From the NCBI RefSeq assembly GCF_023935105.1, contig NZ_CP096040.1, positions 2,604,001 through 2,668,000 on the forward strand: a DNA stretch of 64,000 nt, given 5' to 3'. A program made the translations under genes and the position numbers. Below, piece after piece: positions 1-8,260 of this stretch (positions within the stretch are counted from its first letter, which is position 1; each line of letters opens with the position of its first letter). Under the pieces are notes generated by a model that saw nothing but the letters and a program-made list of their open reading frames with translations, searched no databases and was not told the DNA's origin. Origin of the DNA: Caulobacter segnis. GTDB taxonomy: Bacteria > Pseudomonadota > Alphaproteobacteria > Caulobacterales > Caulobacteraceae.

Positions 1-65
1 GAGCGGAGGCGGTCCAAACGGGCCGAAATCACCGCCCAAGCTGGTCGGGGAGGGCCAGACCATGA
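1..65 (+). CDS. Possible 3' end of an upstream oxidoreductase gene (partial)
   Basis: An open frame enters from the left edge and ends at a TGA (63-65) that overlaps the next ATG (62-64) as ATGA. This is the start-stop overlap seen throughout the window. The last residues read AEAVQTGRNHRPSWSGRARP, which would suit the C-terminal helix of a Gfo/Idh/MocA oxidoreductase, but only about 20 residues are visible. The frame of the MFS gene is also open to the left edge, so an upstream start for that gene cannot be fully excluded. Confidence 0.3.
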   Translation, partial: AEAVQTGRNHRPSWSGRARP

Positions 66-1318
66 AGACGAGCTTCCGGCTCTTCCTGATGATGGTGCTG
101 CAACTGGCGATCTGGGGCGCCTGGGCGCCGAAGATCTTTCCCTACATGGGCATGCTGGGCTTCGAGCCCTGGCAGCAGTCGCTGGTCGGCAGCTCGTGGG
201 GCGTGGCCGCCCTGGTCGGCATCTTCTTTTCCAACCAGTTCGCCGACCGGAACTTCTCGGCCGAGCGGTTTCTGGCGGTCAGCCACTTGATCGGCGGTCT
301 GGCCCTGGTCGGCACGGCGTTCGCGACCAGCTTCTGGCCGTTCTTCGCCTGCTACCTGATCTTCAGCCTAGTCTATGTGCCGACCCTGTCGGTCACCAAC
401 TCGATCGCCTTCGCCAACCTGAAGGACCCTGCCGCCGACTTCGGCGCGGTGCGCATGGGCGGAACGGTCGGTTGGGTGCTGGTCAGCTGGCCCTTCGTCT
501 TCCTGCTGGGCGCGCATTCGTCTGCCGAGCAGGTGCGCTGGATCTTCCTGGTCGCAGCGATCCTGTCGTTTGTCTTCGCCGCCTATTCGTTGACCCTGCC
601 GCATACGCCGGCCCGCAAGGACGCCCCGGGGATCGACAACCTGGCCTGGCGACGCGCCTTAAAGCTCTTGGCCGCGCCGTTCGTGCTGGTGCTGTTCCTG
701 GTCACCTTCATCGATTCCGTGATCCACAACGGCTACTTCGTGATGGCCGACGCCTTCCTGACCAACCGCGTCGGCATCGCCGGCAACCTCTCGATGGTGG
801 TGCTGAGCCTGGGTCAGGTGGCCGAGATCCTGACCATGTTCTTCCTGGGTCGCGTGCTGGCCAGGCTGGGCTGGAAGGTGACGATGATCATCGGCGTCCT
901 GGGCCACGCCGCGCGCTTCGCGGTCTTCGCCTTCTTCGCCGACAGCATCCCGGTGATCGTGGCCGTGCAGCTGCTGCACGGGATCTGCTACGCGTTCTTC
1001 TTCGCCACCGTGTACATCTTCGTCGACGCGGTGTTCCCCAAGGACGTCCGCTCCAGCGCCCAGGGCCTGTTCAACCTGCTGATCCTGGGCGTCGGCAACG
1101 TGGTGGCCAGCTTCCTCTTCCCGTCGCTGATCAGCCGCCTCAGCCAGACCGGCGCCGATGGCGTCGCCAGCGTCGACTACACCAGTCTGTTCCTGGTTCC
1201 GGCCGGCATGGCCCTGGCGGCCGTGCTGCTGCTGGCCCTGTTCTTCCGTCCGCCGTCGCGCGGCCCAGTCGCCGAGACCGACGAGGTTCCCGCGACCGCC
1301 AGCCCGGCCCAAGTCTAA
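62..1318 (+). CDS. MFS transporter, nucleoside:H+ symporter-like
   Basis: 418-residue inner-membrane protein, almost wholly hydrophobic, with about 12 predicted membrane segments. The N-terminal run (FRLFLMMVLQLAIWGAWAP) and the following FLMG-like helices resemble the NupG/XapB-type branch of the major facilitator superfamily. The start at 62 follows a GGGGAGGG ribosome site and overlaps the previous stop. It heads a run of same-strand genes for keto-sugar chemistry (TIM barrel, Gfo/Idh, TIM barrel, cytochrome c), so import of a sugar or glycoside is more likely than of nucleosides. The substrate is inference. The C-terminus is a short Pro/Ala-rich cytoplasmic tail. Confidence 0.8.
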   Translation: MKTSFRLFLMMVLQLAIWGAWAPKIFPYMGMLGFEPWQQSLVGSSWGVAALVGIFFSNQFADRNFSAERFLAVSHLIGGLALVGTAFATSFWPFFACYLIFSLVYVPTLSVTNSIAFANLKDPAADFGAVRMGGTVGWVLVSWPFVFLLGAHSSAEQVRWIFLVAAILSFVFAAYSLTLPHTPARKDAPGIDNLAWRRALKLLAAPFVLVLFLVTFIDSVIHNGYFVMADAFLTNRVGIAGNLSMVVLSLGQVAEILTMFFLGRVLARLGWKVTMIIGVLGHAARFAVFAFFADSIPVIVAVQLLHGICYAFFFATVYIFVDAVFPKDVRSSAQGLFNLLILGVGNVVASFLFPSLISRLSQTGADGVASVDYTSLFLVPAGMALAAVLLLALFFRPPSRGPVAETDEVPATASPAQV

Positions 1319-1338
1319 GCCCAGAAAAGGAAAGCCTC

Positions 1339-2286
1339 GTGCGCATGATCGCCAACGAACCCCGAGCGGCCGACCTTTCGCGGCGCGGACTGCTGGCCGC
1401 CGGCGCGGCGACCTTCGGCGCGGCCTTCGCCGGCGCCGCCAGCGCGGCGGAGACACCGTTCTTCCAGCGCCGCAAGCTGCCCGTCGGCATCCAGCTCTAC
1501 AGCCTGGGCCCGGATCTGGCGAAGGAGCTGGACGCCCAACTGGCCACGGTCGCCAAGATCGGCTTCAAGTCGGTGGAGCTGGCCGGCTACCTCGGCCGTA
1601 CGCCGGCCGAACTGCGCGCCGCCTTCGACAAGGCCGGCCTTGTCTGCCCCAGCGCCCATATCGCGCCCAAGGGCCCCAACGGCTTCAGCGGCGATCTCAG
1701 CAAGCTGGCCGACGAACTGCATGTGATCGGTGTGAAGTCGGCGATCATGCCGATCCTCTACATTCCCGACCGCCTGGGTAATGATCTGCGCCAGGCCGGC
1801 GTCCAGATGACGGCCGACGACTGGAAGTGGAACGCCGACTTCCTGAACGAGAAGGCCGCCGTGCTGAAGAAGGCCGGCATTGTCAGCGGCTATCACAACC
1901 ACAATTTCGAGTTCGCGCCGCTGGGGGATACCAACGGCATGGAGATCCTGCTGAAGGGCACCGATCCCAACCTGGTGACCTTCGAAATGGACGCCGGCTG
2001 GGTCACGGCCGCCGGCCAGGACCCGTTCGCCCTGCTGAAGGCCTACTCGGGTCGTTTCACCCAGATGCACGTCAAGGATGTCAAACCCTCGACCAAGTTC
2101 AATTTCGAGCTGAAGCAGGATCCGACCGAGGTCGGCGCCGGCATGATCGACTGGAAGAAGCTGCTGCCCGCCGCCTATGCGGAGGGCGTGCGGGGCTTCT
2201 ACTACGAGCAGGAGCCGCCGTTCGCCCACGCGCGCCTGGAGTCGGCCAAGATCAGCTATGATTACCTGGCCAAGGTGGTCGCCTGA
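1339..2286 (+). CDS. Tat-exported TIM-barrel sugar isomerase/epimerase-like protein
   Basis: 315 residues beginning at a GTG, five bases after AAAGGAAAG. An ATG two codons later is the alternative. The N-terminus has a twin-arginine signal (SRRGLLAAG, Arg16-17) and a hydrophobic stretch ending AASA-AE near residue 38. The mature part (IGFKSVELAGY, GYHNHNFEF, FEMDAGW, MHVKD) is the AP-endonuclease-2/xylose-isomerase-like TIM barrel (PF01261) with the usual metal-binding His, Glu and Asp residues. Periplasmic members next to GMC dehydrogenases and DUF1080 proteins act on 3-keto glycosides. That specific role is inferred from context. It ends in TGATG with the next gene. Confidence 0.8.
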   Translation: MRMIANEPRAADLSRRGLLAAGAATFGAAFAGAASAAETPFFQRRKLPVGIQLYSLGPDLAKELDAQLATVAKIGFKSVELAGYLGRTPAELRAAFDKAGLVCPSAHIAPKGPNGFSGDLSKLADELHVIGVKSAIMPILYIPDRLGNDLRQAGVQMTADDWKWNADFLNEKAAVLKKAGIVSGYHNHNFEFAPLGDTNGMEILLKGTDPNLVTFEMDAGWVTAAGQDPFALLKAYSGRFTQMHVKDVKPSTKFNFELKQDPTEVGAGMIDWKKLLPAAYAEGVRGFYYEQEPPFAHARLESAKISYDYLAKVVA

Positions 2287-3419
2287 TGGCCTTGCGACTG
2301 GCCATGGTTGGTGGCGGTCCGGGCTCGTTCATCGGGCCCGTGCACCGCATGGCGGCCGAGCTGGACGGCCGCATCCGGCTGGTCGCCGGCGTGTTCAGTC
2401 GCGATCCCGCCAAGAACGCCAAGGCCGCCGCCGACTGGGGTGTCGCGCCCGATCGGGTCTATCCGGACCATCACGCGATGATCGCGGCCGAGCGAGCACG
2501 GGACGATGGTGTCGATCTCGTTTCGGTGGTGACGCCCAACCATCTGCACTTCGACGTCTCGGCCGCCGCGTTGAAGGGCGGGTTGCACGTGATCAGCGAC
2601 AAGCCCGCGACCCTGAACCTGGCACAGGCCCAGGAACTGGCGGAGATCGTCGCCGCCTCGGGCAAGCGGTACGGCCTGACCTACACCTACACCGGCTATC
2701 CGATGGTCCGCGAGGCGCGTGAGATCGTGGCGCGTGGCGACCTGGGCTCGGTGCGCAAGGTGGTCGTCGAGTATTCCCAAGGCTGGCTGTCGAAACCGCT
2801 AGAGCGCGACGGCGACAACAAGCAGGCCAGCTGGCGCGCCGACCCCTCCCAGTCGGGCGTCGGCGGCTGCATCGGCGACATCGGCGTGCATGCCTTCAAC
2901 ATCGCCGAGTTCGTGACCGGGGTGCGTGTCGAGCGCCTGTGCGCTGACGTCTCGACCGTTGTGCCGGGGCGCGGTCTGGACGACGATTGCAACGTGCTGC
3001 TGCGGTTCGAGGGGGGCGCGCGCGGCGTGCTGATCGCCTCGCAGATTTCGGCCGGCGCGCGCAACGGCCTGACGCTCAGCGTCTATGGCGAGAAGGGCGG
3101 CCTGACCTGGTCGCACGAGGATCCCAACGTCCTGACCCTGGACTGGCTGGACGGTCCAAGCCAGGTGTTTCACGCCGGTTCGGGTTATCTGGGCGCGGCC
3201 GCTCGCGCGGTCACACGGCTGCCGACGGGGCATCCGGAAGGCTTCATCGAGGCCTTCGCCAACATCTATCGCGACTTCGCTGACGCTATCGACGGACACG
3301 GCGGCGGCTTCGTGCCCGACATCGCCGAGGGCGTACGCGGCATGGCCTTCGTCGAGCGCGCCGTGGCGGCCAGCCGGGACGACGCCGGCTGGGTCAAGCT
3401 GGAAGGAGAGGGGCGATGA
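2286..3419 (+). CDS. Gfo/Idh/MocA family NAD(P)-dependent oxidoreductase
   Basis: 377 residues. The Rossmann loop GGGPGSFIG is at about residues 9-17, and the family EKP motif appears as DKP (Asp105-Lys106-Pro107). The C-terminal beta-sheet domain is present (GDIGVHAFNIAEFVTG). No signal peptide, so cytoplasmic. Its start overlaps the previous stop (TGATG) and its stop overlaps the following ATG, so it is translationally coupled on both sides. In comparable clusters such enzymes reduce or oxidise the 3-position of a sugar, interconverting a keto sugar and its alcohol. The exact substrate cannot be read from sequence. Confidence 0.85.
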   Translation: MALRLAMVGGGPGSFIGPVHRMAAELDGRIRLVAGVFSRDPAKNAKAAADWGVAPDRVYPDHHAMIAAERARDDGVDLVSVVTPNHLHFDVSAAALKGGLHVISDKPATLNLAQAQELAEIVAASGKRYGLTYTYTGYPMVREAREIVARGDLGSVRKVVVEYSQGWLSKPLERDGDNKQASWRADPSQSGVGGCIGDIGVHAFNIAEFVTGVRVERLCADVSTVVPGRGLDDDCNVLLRFEGGARGVLIASQISAGARNGLTLSVYGEKGGLTWSHEDPNVLTLDWLDGPSQVFHAGSGYLGAAARAVTRLPTGHPEGFIEAFANIYRDFADAIDGHGGGFVPDIAEGVRGMAFVERAVAASRDDAGWVKLEGEGR

Positions 3420-4471
3420 AGACGCTCAAGGGACCAGCCATCTTCCTGGCCCAGTTCATCGGTAGCGAGCCGCCGTTCGACAAGCTGGAGACCATGGCCA
3501 AGTGGGTCGCGGACCTCGGCTATGTCGGCGTGCAGATGCCGACCGGCGGCGCGGACTCGTTCTTCGACTTGGCCCTGGCGGCCGAAAGCCAGACCTATTG
3601 CGACGACATCGCTGGATTGCTGGCCGGTCACGGCCTGCAGATCACCGAGCTGTCGACCCACCTGCAAGGCCAGCTGGTCGCCGTGCATCCGGCCTATGAC
3701 GAACTGTTCGACGGCTTCGCGCCGCCCGAGCTGCGCGGCAAGCCCAAGGAACGCCAGGAATGGGCCGTCGGTCAGGTCAAGGCCGCCGCCGTCGCCAGCC
3801 GGCGTCTGGGTCTGAAGGCGCACGCCACCTTCTCGGGCGCCCTGGCCTGGCCGTACTTCTACCCCTGGCCGCAGCGGCCGGCCGGTCTGGTCGAGGAAGC
3901 CTTCGCTGAGCTGGGGCGTCGCTGGAAGCCGATCCTGGACGTCTTCGAGAACGAGGGCGTCGACTGCTGCTATGAGATCCATCCCGGCGAGGATCTGCAC
4001 GACGGCGCGACCTTCGAGCGATTTCTGGACGAGGTCGGCGGCCACGCGCGCGCCAACATCCTGTACGACCCCAGCCACTTCGTCCTGCAGCAGCTGGATT
4101 ATCTGGCCTACATCGATCGTTACCACGAGCGCATCAAGGCCTTCCACGTCAAGGACGCCGAGTTCCGCCCCACGGCCCAGTCGGGCGTCTATGGCGGCTA
4201 CCAGGGCTGGGTCGATCGGCCAGGCCGCTTCCGCTCGCTGGGCGACGGCCAGGTGGACTTCAAGGCGATCTTCTCCAAGCTGGCCCAATATGACTACGAC
4301 GGCTGGGCGGTGCTGGAGTGGGAGTGCGCCCTCAAGCACCCGGAGCAGGGCGCTGCTGAAGGGGCGCCGTTTATCCGCGACCACATCATTCGCGTGACGG
4401 ACAAGGCGTTCGACGATTTCGCCGGCAGCGCGCCGGACGCTGGCCGCAATCGTCGGCTATTGGGCCTGTAG
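3416..4471 (+). CDS. Cytoplasmic TIM-barrel sugar isomerase/epimerase-like protein
   Basis: 351 residues with no export signal. Motifs of the xylose-isomerase-like TIM barrel (PF01261) include DLGYVGVQMP, CYEIHPGEDLHDG, NILYDPSHFVLQQ, IKAFHVKDAEF and VLEWECALK, which hold the Glu, Asp, His and Glu metal ligands. The start overlaps the Gfo/Idh stop (ATGA). A periplasmic and a cytoplasmic copy of the same fold in one operon fits an extracytoplasmic cleavage or epimerisation step followed by a cytoplasmic isomerisation of the imported keto sugar. That division is inference. Confidence 0.82.
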   Translation: MKTLKGPAIFLAQFIGSEPPFDKLETMAKWVADLGYVGVQMPTGGADSFFDLALAAESQTYCDDIAGLLAGHGLQITELSTHLQGQLVAVHPAYDELFDGFAPPELRGKPKERQEWAVGQVKAAAVASRRLGLKAHATFSGALAWPYFYPWPQRPAGLVEEAFAELGRRWKPILDVFENEGVDCCYEIHPGEDLHDGATFERFLDEVGGHARANILYDPSHFVLQQLDYLAYIDRYHERIKAFHVKDAEFRPTAQSGVYGGYQGWVDRPGRFRSLGDGQVDFKAIFSKLAQYDYDGWAVLEWECALKHPEQGAAEGAPFIRDHIIRVTDKAFDDFAGSAPDAGRNRRLLGL

Positions 4472-4501
4472 GCCGCCGCCAACCTCTGACGGAGTTCCTT
4501 G

Positions 4502-4864
4502 ATGAAGTTCCAGCTTACGCTCGCTGCCATTCTGGCCGGGATGGCGACCAGCGCCATCGCCGCGCCGCCTTCGGGGCAGCAGGTTTTCGAGCAGCGCTGC
4601 ACGGTCTGCCATTCGTTGCAGCCCGCGCCGGGCAAGATGGGGCCGCCGCTGGCCGGGGTCGTCGGCCGTAAGGCCGGAACCGCGCCCGGCTTCGCTTACA
4701 GCAACGCGATGAAGGCTTCTGGCATTACCTGGACGCCGGACAAGCTGGACGCCTTCATCAAGGCCCCGGGCAAGACCGTACCTGGCACCAAGATGCTACT
4801 GGGCGCGCCGGACCCCGAACAGCGCGCCGCGGTGATCCAGTATCTGACCTCGCTGAAGAAGTGA
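4502..4864 (+). CDS. Small periplasmic c-type cytochrome (class I)
   Basis: 120 residues. The ATG at 4502 is preferred over a TTG one codon upstream because ACGGAG sits seven bases before it. A Sec signal peptide ends near AIA-APP (residue 21). The heme-binding motif CTVCH is at residues 33-37 and a distal Met lies in GTKMLLG. The order of motifs (GPPLAGVVGRKAGT, GITWTPDKLDAFI, QYLTSLKK) is typical of cytochrome c2/c550-like proteins. It probably takes electrons from the GMC dehydrogenase complex encoded at 5943-8260. Thirty bases separate it from the TIM-barrel gene. Confidence 0.92.
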   Translation: MKFQLTLAAILAGMATSAIAAPPSGQQVFEQRCTVCHSLQPAPGKMGPPLAGVVGRKAGTAPGFAYSNAMKASGITWTPDKLDAFIKAPGKTVPGTKMLLGAPDPEQRAAVIQYLTSLKK

Positions 4865-4870
4865 TGGGTC

Positions 4871-4893
4871 CTGACGACGCTAGGCGTCGTCAG
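4871..4893. terminator. Bidirectional hairpin between convergent cytochrome c and DUF1080 genes
   Basis: A perfect 10-bp inverted repeat, CTGACGACGC - TAG - GCGTCGTCAG, begins 7 bases after the cytochrome stop. No strong T tract follows, so it could act as a weak terminator or mRNA 3' end protector for either strand. Confidence 0.6.
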
Positions 4894-4918
4894 TTCCTGG
4901 CTCCGGCTTGGGCGGCGC

Positions 4919-5764
4919 TCAGCGCGCCGTCAATTCCTGGATCTCGATGTCCTTGAACTCGATCGGATGGCCTTCGCTCTGCAGGGCGATGTAGCCCTCG
5001 GTCACCGGCTGAGCGCCCCGCGCCAGAATGTAGGGCTTGGCGCCGTCCGCCACGGTGTCTTCTGGATCCAGAGTCACGTCCGCATAGTGGTGGACGGTCA
5101 CGCCATTGATCTTTTGCGTGATTTCGCCGTTCGGCAGCACATCCAACTCGGCCTTGACCCAGGTCCCGTTGGGAACCGTGGGCGCGTTCGCCGGCGGGGT
5201 GCAGTGCTCTTTGACCTTGGCGCCGTCGATGGTGATCGTGACGCCGGGCGTGCAGACCGCGCCGGTGGGACGAGGCGCGTCGCCCTCCTTGCCCAGCAAT
5301 TGGAACTCGACCGAGACCGGGAACGACTGATCGACCGTCATGCTCTCGGGGCTCTGGCTGGCGAACATGATGCCGCTGTTGCTGCGCGCCCACGCCGGCG
5401 TGTCAGGCAGGCCGCCTTCGGTGAGGAAGCGGTAGGTCAGGCGCAGGCGGTAGGCCTTGAACGGGGTCTTGTAGAACAGATGCCCGAACTGGCCGTTCAT
5501 CTTGTCGTATCCGGCGTAGGAGACCCGGATCGCGCCGTGGTCGACCACGAAGGTGTCGCGGTAGTTCTCGCCGGCGGGATGCTTGGCGACCTTTGGCGTC
5601 CAGCCATTCAGGGTCTTGCCGTCGAACAAGGAGCGCCACGGCCCGGCCTTGGGTTCTGGCGCCTTGGGTTCCTGGGCGCTGGCGGCGAGGCCCACGCACA
5701 GCGCCAGGCCGCTGGCCAGCAATCCGGCGACGAGGCGGCGAGTCCGAACGGTCGATGTGGTCAT
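4919..5764 (-). CDS. DUF1080 / 3-keto-disaccharide hydrolase domain protein, exported
   Basis: 281 residues from the ATG at 5764, preceded on the minus strand by AAGGAGG about 13 bases upstream and AGGGAC nearer. The signal peptide (RTRRLVAGLLASGLALCVGLAASAQ) contains a double arginine. The mature protein has the jelly-roll DUF1080 (PF06439) hallmarks: SLFDGKTLNGW near residue 45, NSGIMF, VEFQLLG, LDVLPNGEITQKINGV and IALQSEGHPIEFKDIEIQEL. Family members bind or cleave 3-keto glycosides in the periplasm. It is divergent from the GMC gene and convergent with cytochrome c, fitting one function for the whole block. Confidence 0.85.
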   Translation of the reverse strand: MTTSTVRTRRLVAGLLASGLALCVGLAASAQEPKAPEPKAGPWRSLFDGKTLNGWTPKVAKHPAGENYRDTFVVDHGAIRVSYAGYDKMNGQFGHLFYKTPFKAYRLRLTYRFLTEGGLPDTPAWARSNSGIMFASQSPESMTVDQSFPVSVEFQLLGKEGDAPRPTGAVCTPGVTITIDGAKVKEHCTPPANAPTVPNGTWVKAELDVLPNGEITQKINGVTVHHYADVTLDPEDTVADGAKPYILARGAQPVTEGYIALQSEGHPIEFKDIEIQELTAR

Positions 5765-5942
5765 GGCGTCCCTTGTTCCTCCTTGTGACTCGACAATTTG
5801 ACGTGAAATGCCGAGCTTTCTTGCAATGTAACCCATTTCATGGAAGCCTCCAGGCAAGAATGAAGGGTATCGCCGAGGTCGGGGCGTCGCGTTGCTTAGG
5901 GCTTCCGGCGTGGTCCATCGAGCGGCCGCAAAGGGAGCGAAC
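5765..5942. promoter_or_regulatory. Divergent promoter region of DUF1080 and GMC genes
   Basis: 178 bases between two divergent starts. An AT-richer stretch (about 5790-5850) contains an inverted pair TGAAATG (5804-5810) and CATTTCA (5834-5840) that could be an operator. No regulator gene is adjacent, so assignment is tentative. Confidence 0.35.
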
Positions 5943-7691
5943 ATGGCCAATCTGAACGGCCGAGCGCGTCGGAAGAACACGTACGACGCTATCGTGGTGG
6001 GCAGCGGTATCACCGGCGGCATGGCCGCCAAGGAGCTGACCCAGAAGGGGCTGAAGGTCCTGGTGCTGGAGCGGGGGCGCATGGTCCGCCACCTCGAGGA
6101 CTATCCGACCGCTGTCCTTGATCCCTGGCAGACCAAGTATCCTCAGGGGCAGTTGCCGCAGGCCGAACTGGCCGCGCACTATCCGGTGCAGCGTCGCACC
6201 AACTACACGATGACGGAGTACACTCAGCACTTCTTCGTCCGTGACGACGAAAACCCGTATTCCGAGGAAAACCGCTTCGACTGGATTCGCGGCTATCACG
6301 TCGGCGGCCGGTCGCTGACCTGGGGGCGGCAGAGCTATCGTCATAGCCCGATCGATTTCGAGGCCAACGGCCGCGAAGGGATCGGGGTTGACTGGCCTAT
6401 CCGCTACGAGGACCTGGCCCCCTGGTACGAACATGTCGAGCGCTTCATCGGCGTTTCCGGCCAGCATGAGGGCTTGGCCCATTTTCCCGACGGCCACTAC
6501 CAGCCGCCGATGGAGATGAACTGTGTCGAAAAGGCGTTCAAGGCCAAGTCCGAGGCGCGGTTCCCTGAGCGCCGAGTCTCGATCGGCCGTGCGGCGCACC
6601 TGACCGAGCCGACCGAGGAGCAACTGAGCCTGGGCCGCACCAAGTGCCAGTTCCGCAACATGTGCATTCGAGGCTGCCCGTTTGGCGGCTATTACAGCTC
6701 CAACTCCGGCGGCCTGGTGGCGGCCGAGCGCACCGGCAATCTGGTGATCCGCCCCAACTCGATCGTCACCGAGCTGATCTATGACGAGAAGGCCGGCAAG
6801 GCGACCGGGGTGCGGATCCTGGACGCCGAGACGAAGAAGGACGAGGAGTTCCACGCCGACGTCATCTTCCTGTGCGCCTCGGCCTTCAACTCGACCTGGA
6901 TCATGATGAACTCGACCAGTTCGCGGTTCCCCAATGGTTTCGGCAACGCCAGCGACCAGCTGGGCCGCAATGTCATGGACCACCACCTGGGCGTCGGGGC
7001 CAGCGGCGAGGCGCCCGAGTTCGCCGACATGTATTATTCTGGTCGCCGTCCGAACGGCATCTACGTGCCGCGCTTTCGCAACCTCGGCGACGCGGCGACC
7101 AAGCGCAGCGACTACCTGCGTGGCTTCGGCTATCAGGGCGGCGCCTCTCGCGCGGGCTGGGATCGGGACCTGGGCAACCGCGCCCAGGGCGCCAAGGGCT
7201 TCGGCGCGGGACGCAAGGGCGCGCTCACCCAGCCCGGTCCGTGGACCATGGGCCTGGGCGGTTTCGGCGAGATTCTTCCCTACGAGGACAACCGCATCAC
7301 CCTGAACCGCGAGATGAAGGACGCCTTCGGTCTGCCGACCCTGACGTTCAATGTCACCATCCGCGAGAACGAGATCGCCATGCGGCGCGACATGCAGACC
7401 GCGGCGGCCGAGATGCTGGAAGCCGCGGGCTTCAAGAACGTCCAGGGCAGGGACAGCGGCTACGCGCCGGGCCTAGGCATCCACGAGATGGGCACCGCCC
7501 GTATGGGGCGCGATCCCAAGACCTCGGTGCTGAACGCGCACAACCAGGTTCACGAGTGCAAGAACGTCTATGTCACCGATGGCGCGGCAATGACCTCGGC
7601 GTCGTGCGTGAACCCGTCCCTGACATATATGGCGCTGACGGCGCGGGCCGCCGATCATGCGGTCCAGGCCCGCAAGCGGGGAGACCTGTGA
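5943..7691 (+). CDS. GMC-type FAD dehydrogenase, catalytic subunit (glucoside 3-dehydrogenase-like)
   Basis: 582 residues from the ATG at 5943, which follows AAAGGGAG. The FAD-binding GSGITGG is at residues 20-26. A cysteine-rich segment (CQFRNMCIRGCPFGG) is typical of the gluconate-2-dehydrogenase/fructose dehydrogenase-like branch that passes electrons through an iron-sulfur centre. The C-terminal GMC signature contains GIHEMGTARMG and VTDGAAMTSASCVNPSLT. No signal peptide, so export would rely on the Tat signal of its partner subunit (next gene, TGATG overlap). With the cytochrome c and DUF1080 genes it makes a periplasmic sugar or glycoside dehydrogenase complex. C3 oxidation is inferred from the neighbours. 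Confidence 0.88.
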   Translation: MANLNGRARRKNTYDAIVVGSGITGGMAAKELTQKGLKVLVLERGRMVRHLEDYPTAVLDPWQTKYPQGQLPQAELAAHYPVQRRTNYTMTEYTQHFFVRDDENPYSEENRFDWIRGYHVGGRSLTWGRQSYRHSPIDFEANGREGIGVDWPIRYEDLAPWYEHVERFIGVSGQHEGLAHFPDGHYQPPMEMNCVEKAFKAKSEARFPERRVSIGRAAHLTEPTEEQLSLGRTKCQFRNMCIRGCPFGGYYSSNSGGLVAAERTGNLVIRPNSIVTELIYDEKAGKATGVRILDAETKKDEEFHADVIFLCASAFNSTWIMMNSTSSRFPNGFGNASDQLGRNVMDHHLGVGASGEAPEFADMYYSGRRPNGIYVPRFRNLGDAATKRSDYLRGFGYQGGASRAGWDRDLGNRAQGAKGFGAGRKGALTQPGPWTMGLGGFGEILPYEDNRITLNREMKDAFGLPTLTFNVTIRENEIAMRRDMQTAAAEMLEAAGFKNVQGRDSGYAPGLGIHEMGTARMGRDPKTSVLNAHNQVHECKNVYVTDGAAMTSASCVNPSLTYMALTARAADHAVQARKRGDL

Positions 7692-8260
7692 TGCTGAATC
7701 GACGCGACGCGATCCGCGGCCTGGCTCTGGCGGTCGGGGTGGGGGCCTCCGGATGGGCCGAGCGCGCCCTGGCCGCCGCCGGGCCGGCCCCGGCGCTGAC
7801 CTGGACGCCCACCGCCCTGACGCAGGACCAGGCGCGCCTGTTGGACGTGGTCGCCGAGCTGATCATCCCCGCGACGGACACCCCGGGCGCCCGCGCGGCT
7901 GGCGTGCCGCAGTTCATCGACCGCGCCGTGGGCGACTATTACGAAAAGGGCCAGGTGGAGCAGCTGCTGGGCGGATTCGCGCGCATGGACGCCGACGCGC
8001 GCGCGGCCCACGGCGATGTCTTCGTCGCGCTCGCGCCCGAGCATCAGGTCGCGCTGCTGACGGCCTATGACCAAGAGGCCGGGGTCGCGCGCGGCCAGAA
8101 CCAGTCGCACTTCTTCACGGCGCTGGAGGACATGGTGACGGTCGGTTACTTCACCTCCGAGGCCGGCGCGACCGAGGCGCTGAAGTACGATCCCGTCCCT
8201 GGCGCCTATCATGGCTGCGTGCCCTTGGCCGAAGTCGGGCGGGCCTGGGCGACCCGCTAG
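7691..8260 (+). CDS. Gluconate 2-dehydrogenase subunit 3 family protein (Tat-targeted small subunit)
   Basis: 189 residues with a twin-arginine leader (LNRRDAIRGLALAVG) and a cleavage region near ALAAAG. The body (LLDVVAELIIPATDTPGARAAGVPQFID, ALEDMVTVGYFTSEAGA, LKYDPVPGAYHGCVPL) matches PF13618. This subunit escorts the signal-less GMC flavoprotein through the Tat system. The ATG overlaps the GMC stop as TGATG. Its TAG stop overlaps the convergent LysR stop in a shared CTAG. Confidence 0.9.
   Translation: MLNRRDAIRGLALAVGVGASGWAERALAAAGPAPALTWTPTALTQDQARLLDVVAELIIPATDTPGARAAGVPQFIDRAVGDYYEKGQVEQLLGGFARMDADARAAHGDVFVALAPEHQVALLTAYDQEAGVARGQNQSHFFTALEDMVTVGYFTSEAGATEALKYDPVPGAYHGCVPLAEVGRAWATR

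Noticed and set aside
659..1456. Long minus-strand frame opposite the MFS gene
   Set aside because: Gln/Asp/His/Arg-rich low-complexity translation typical of antisense frames of high-GC genes; the plus strand encodes a clear transporter.
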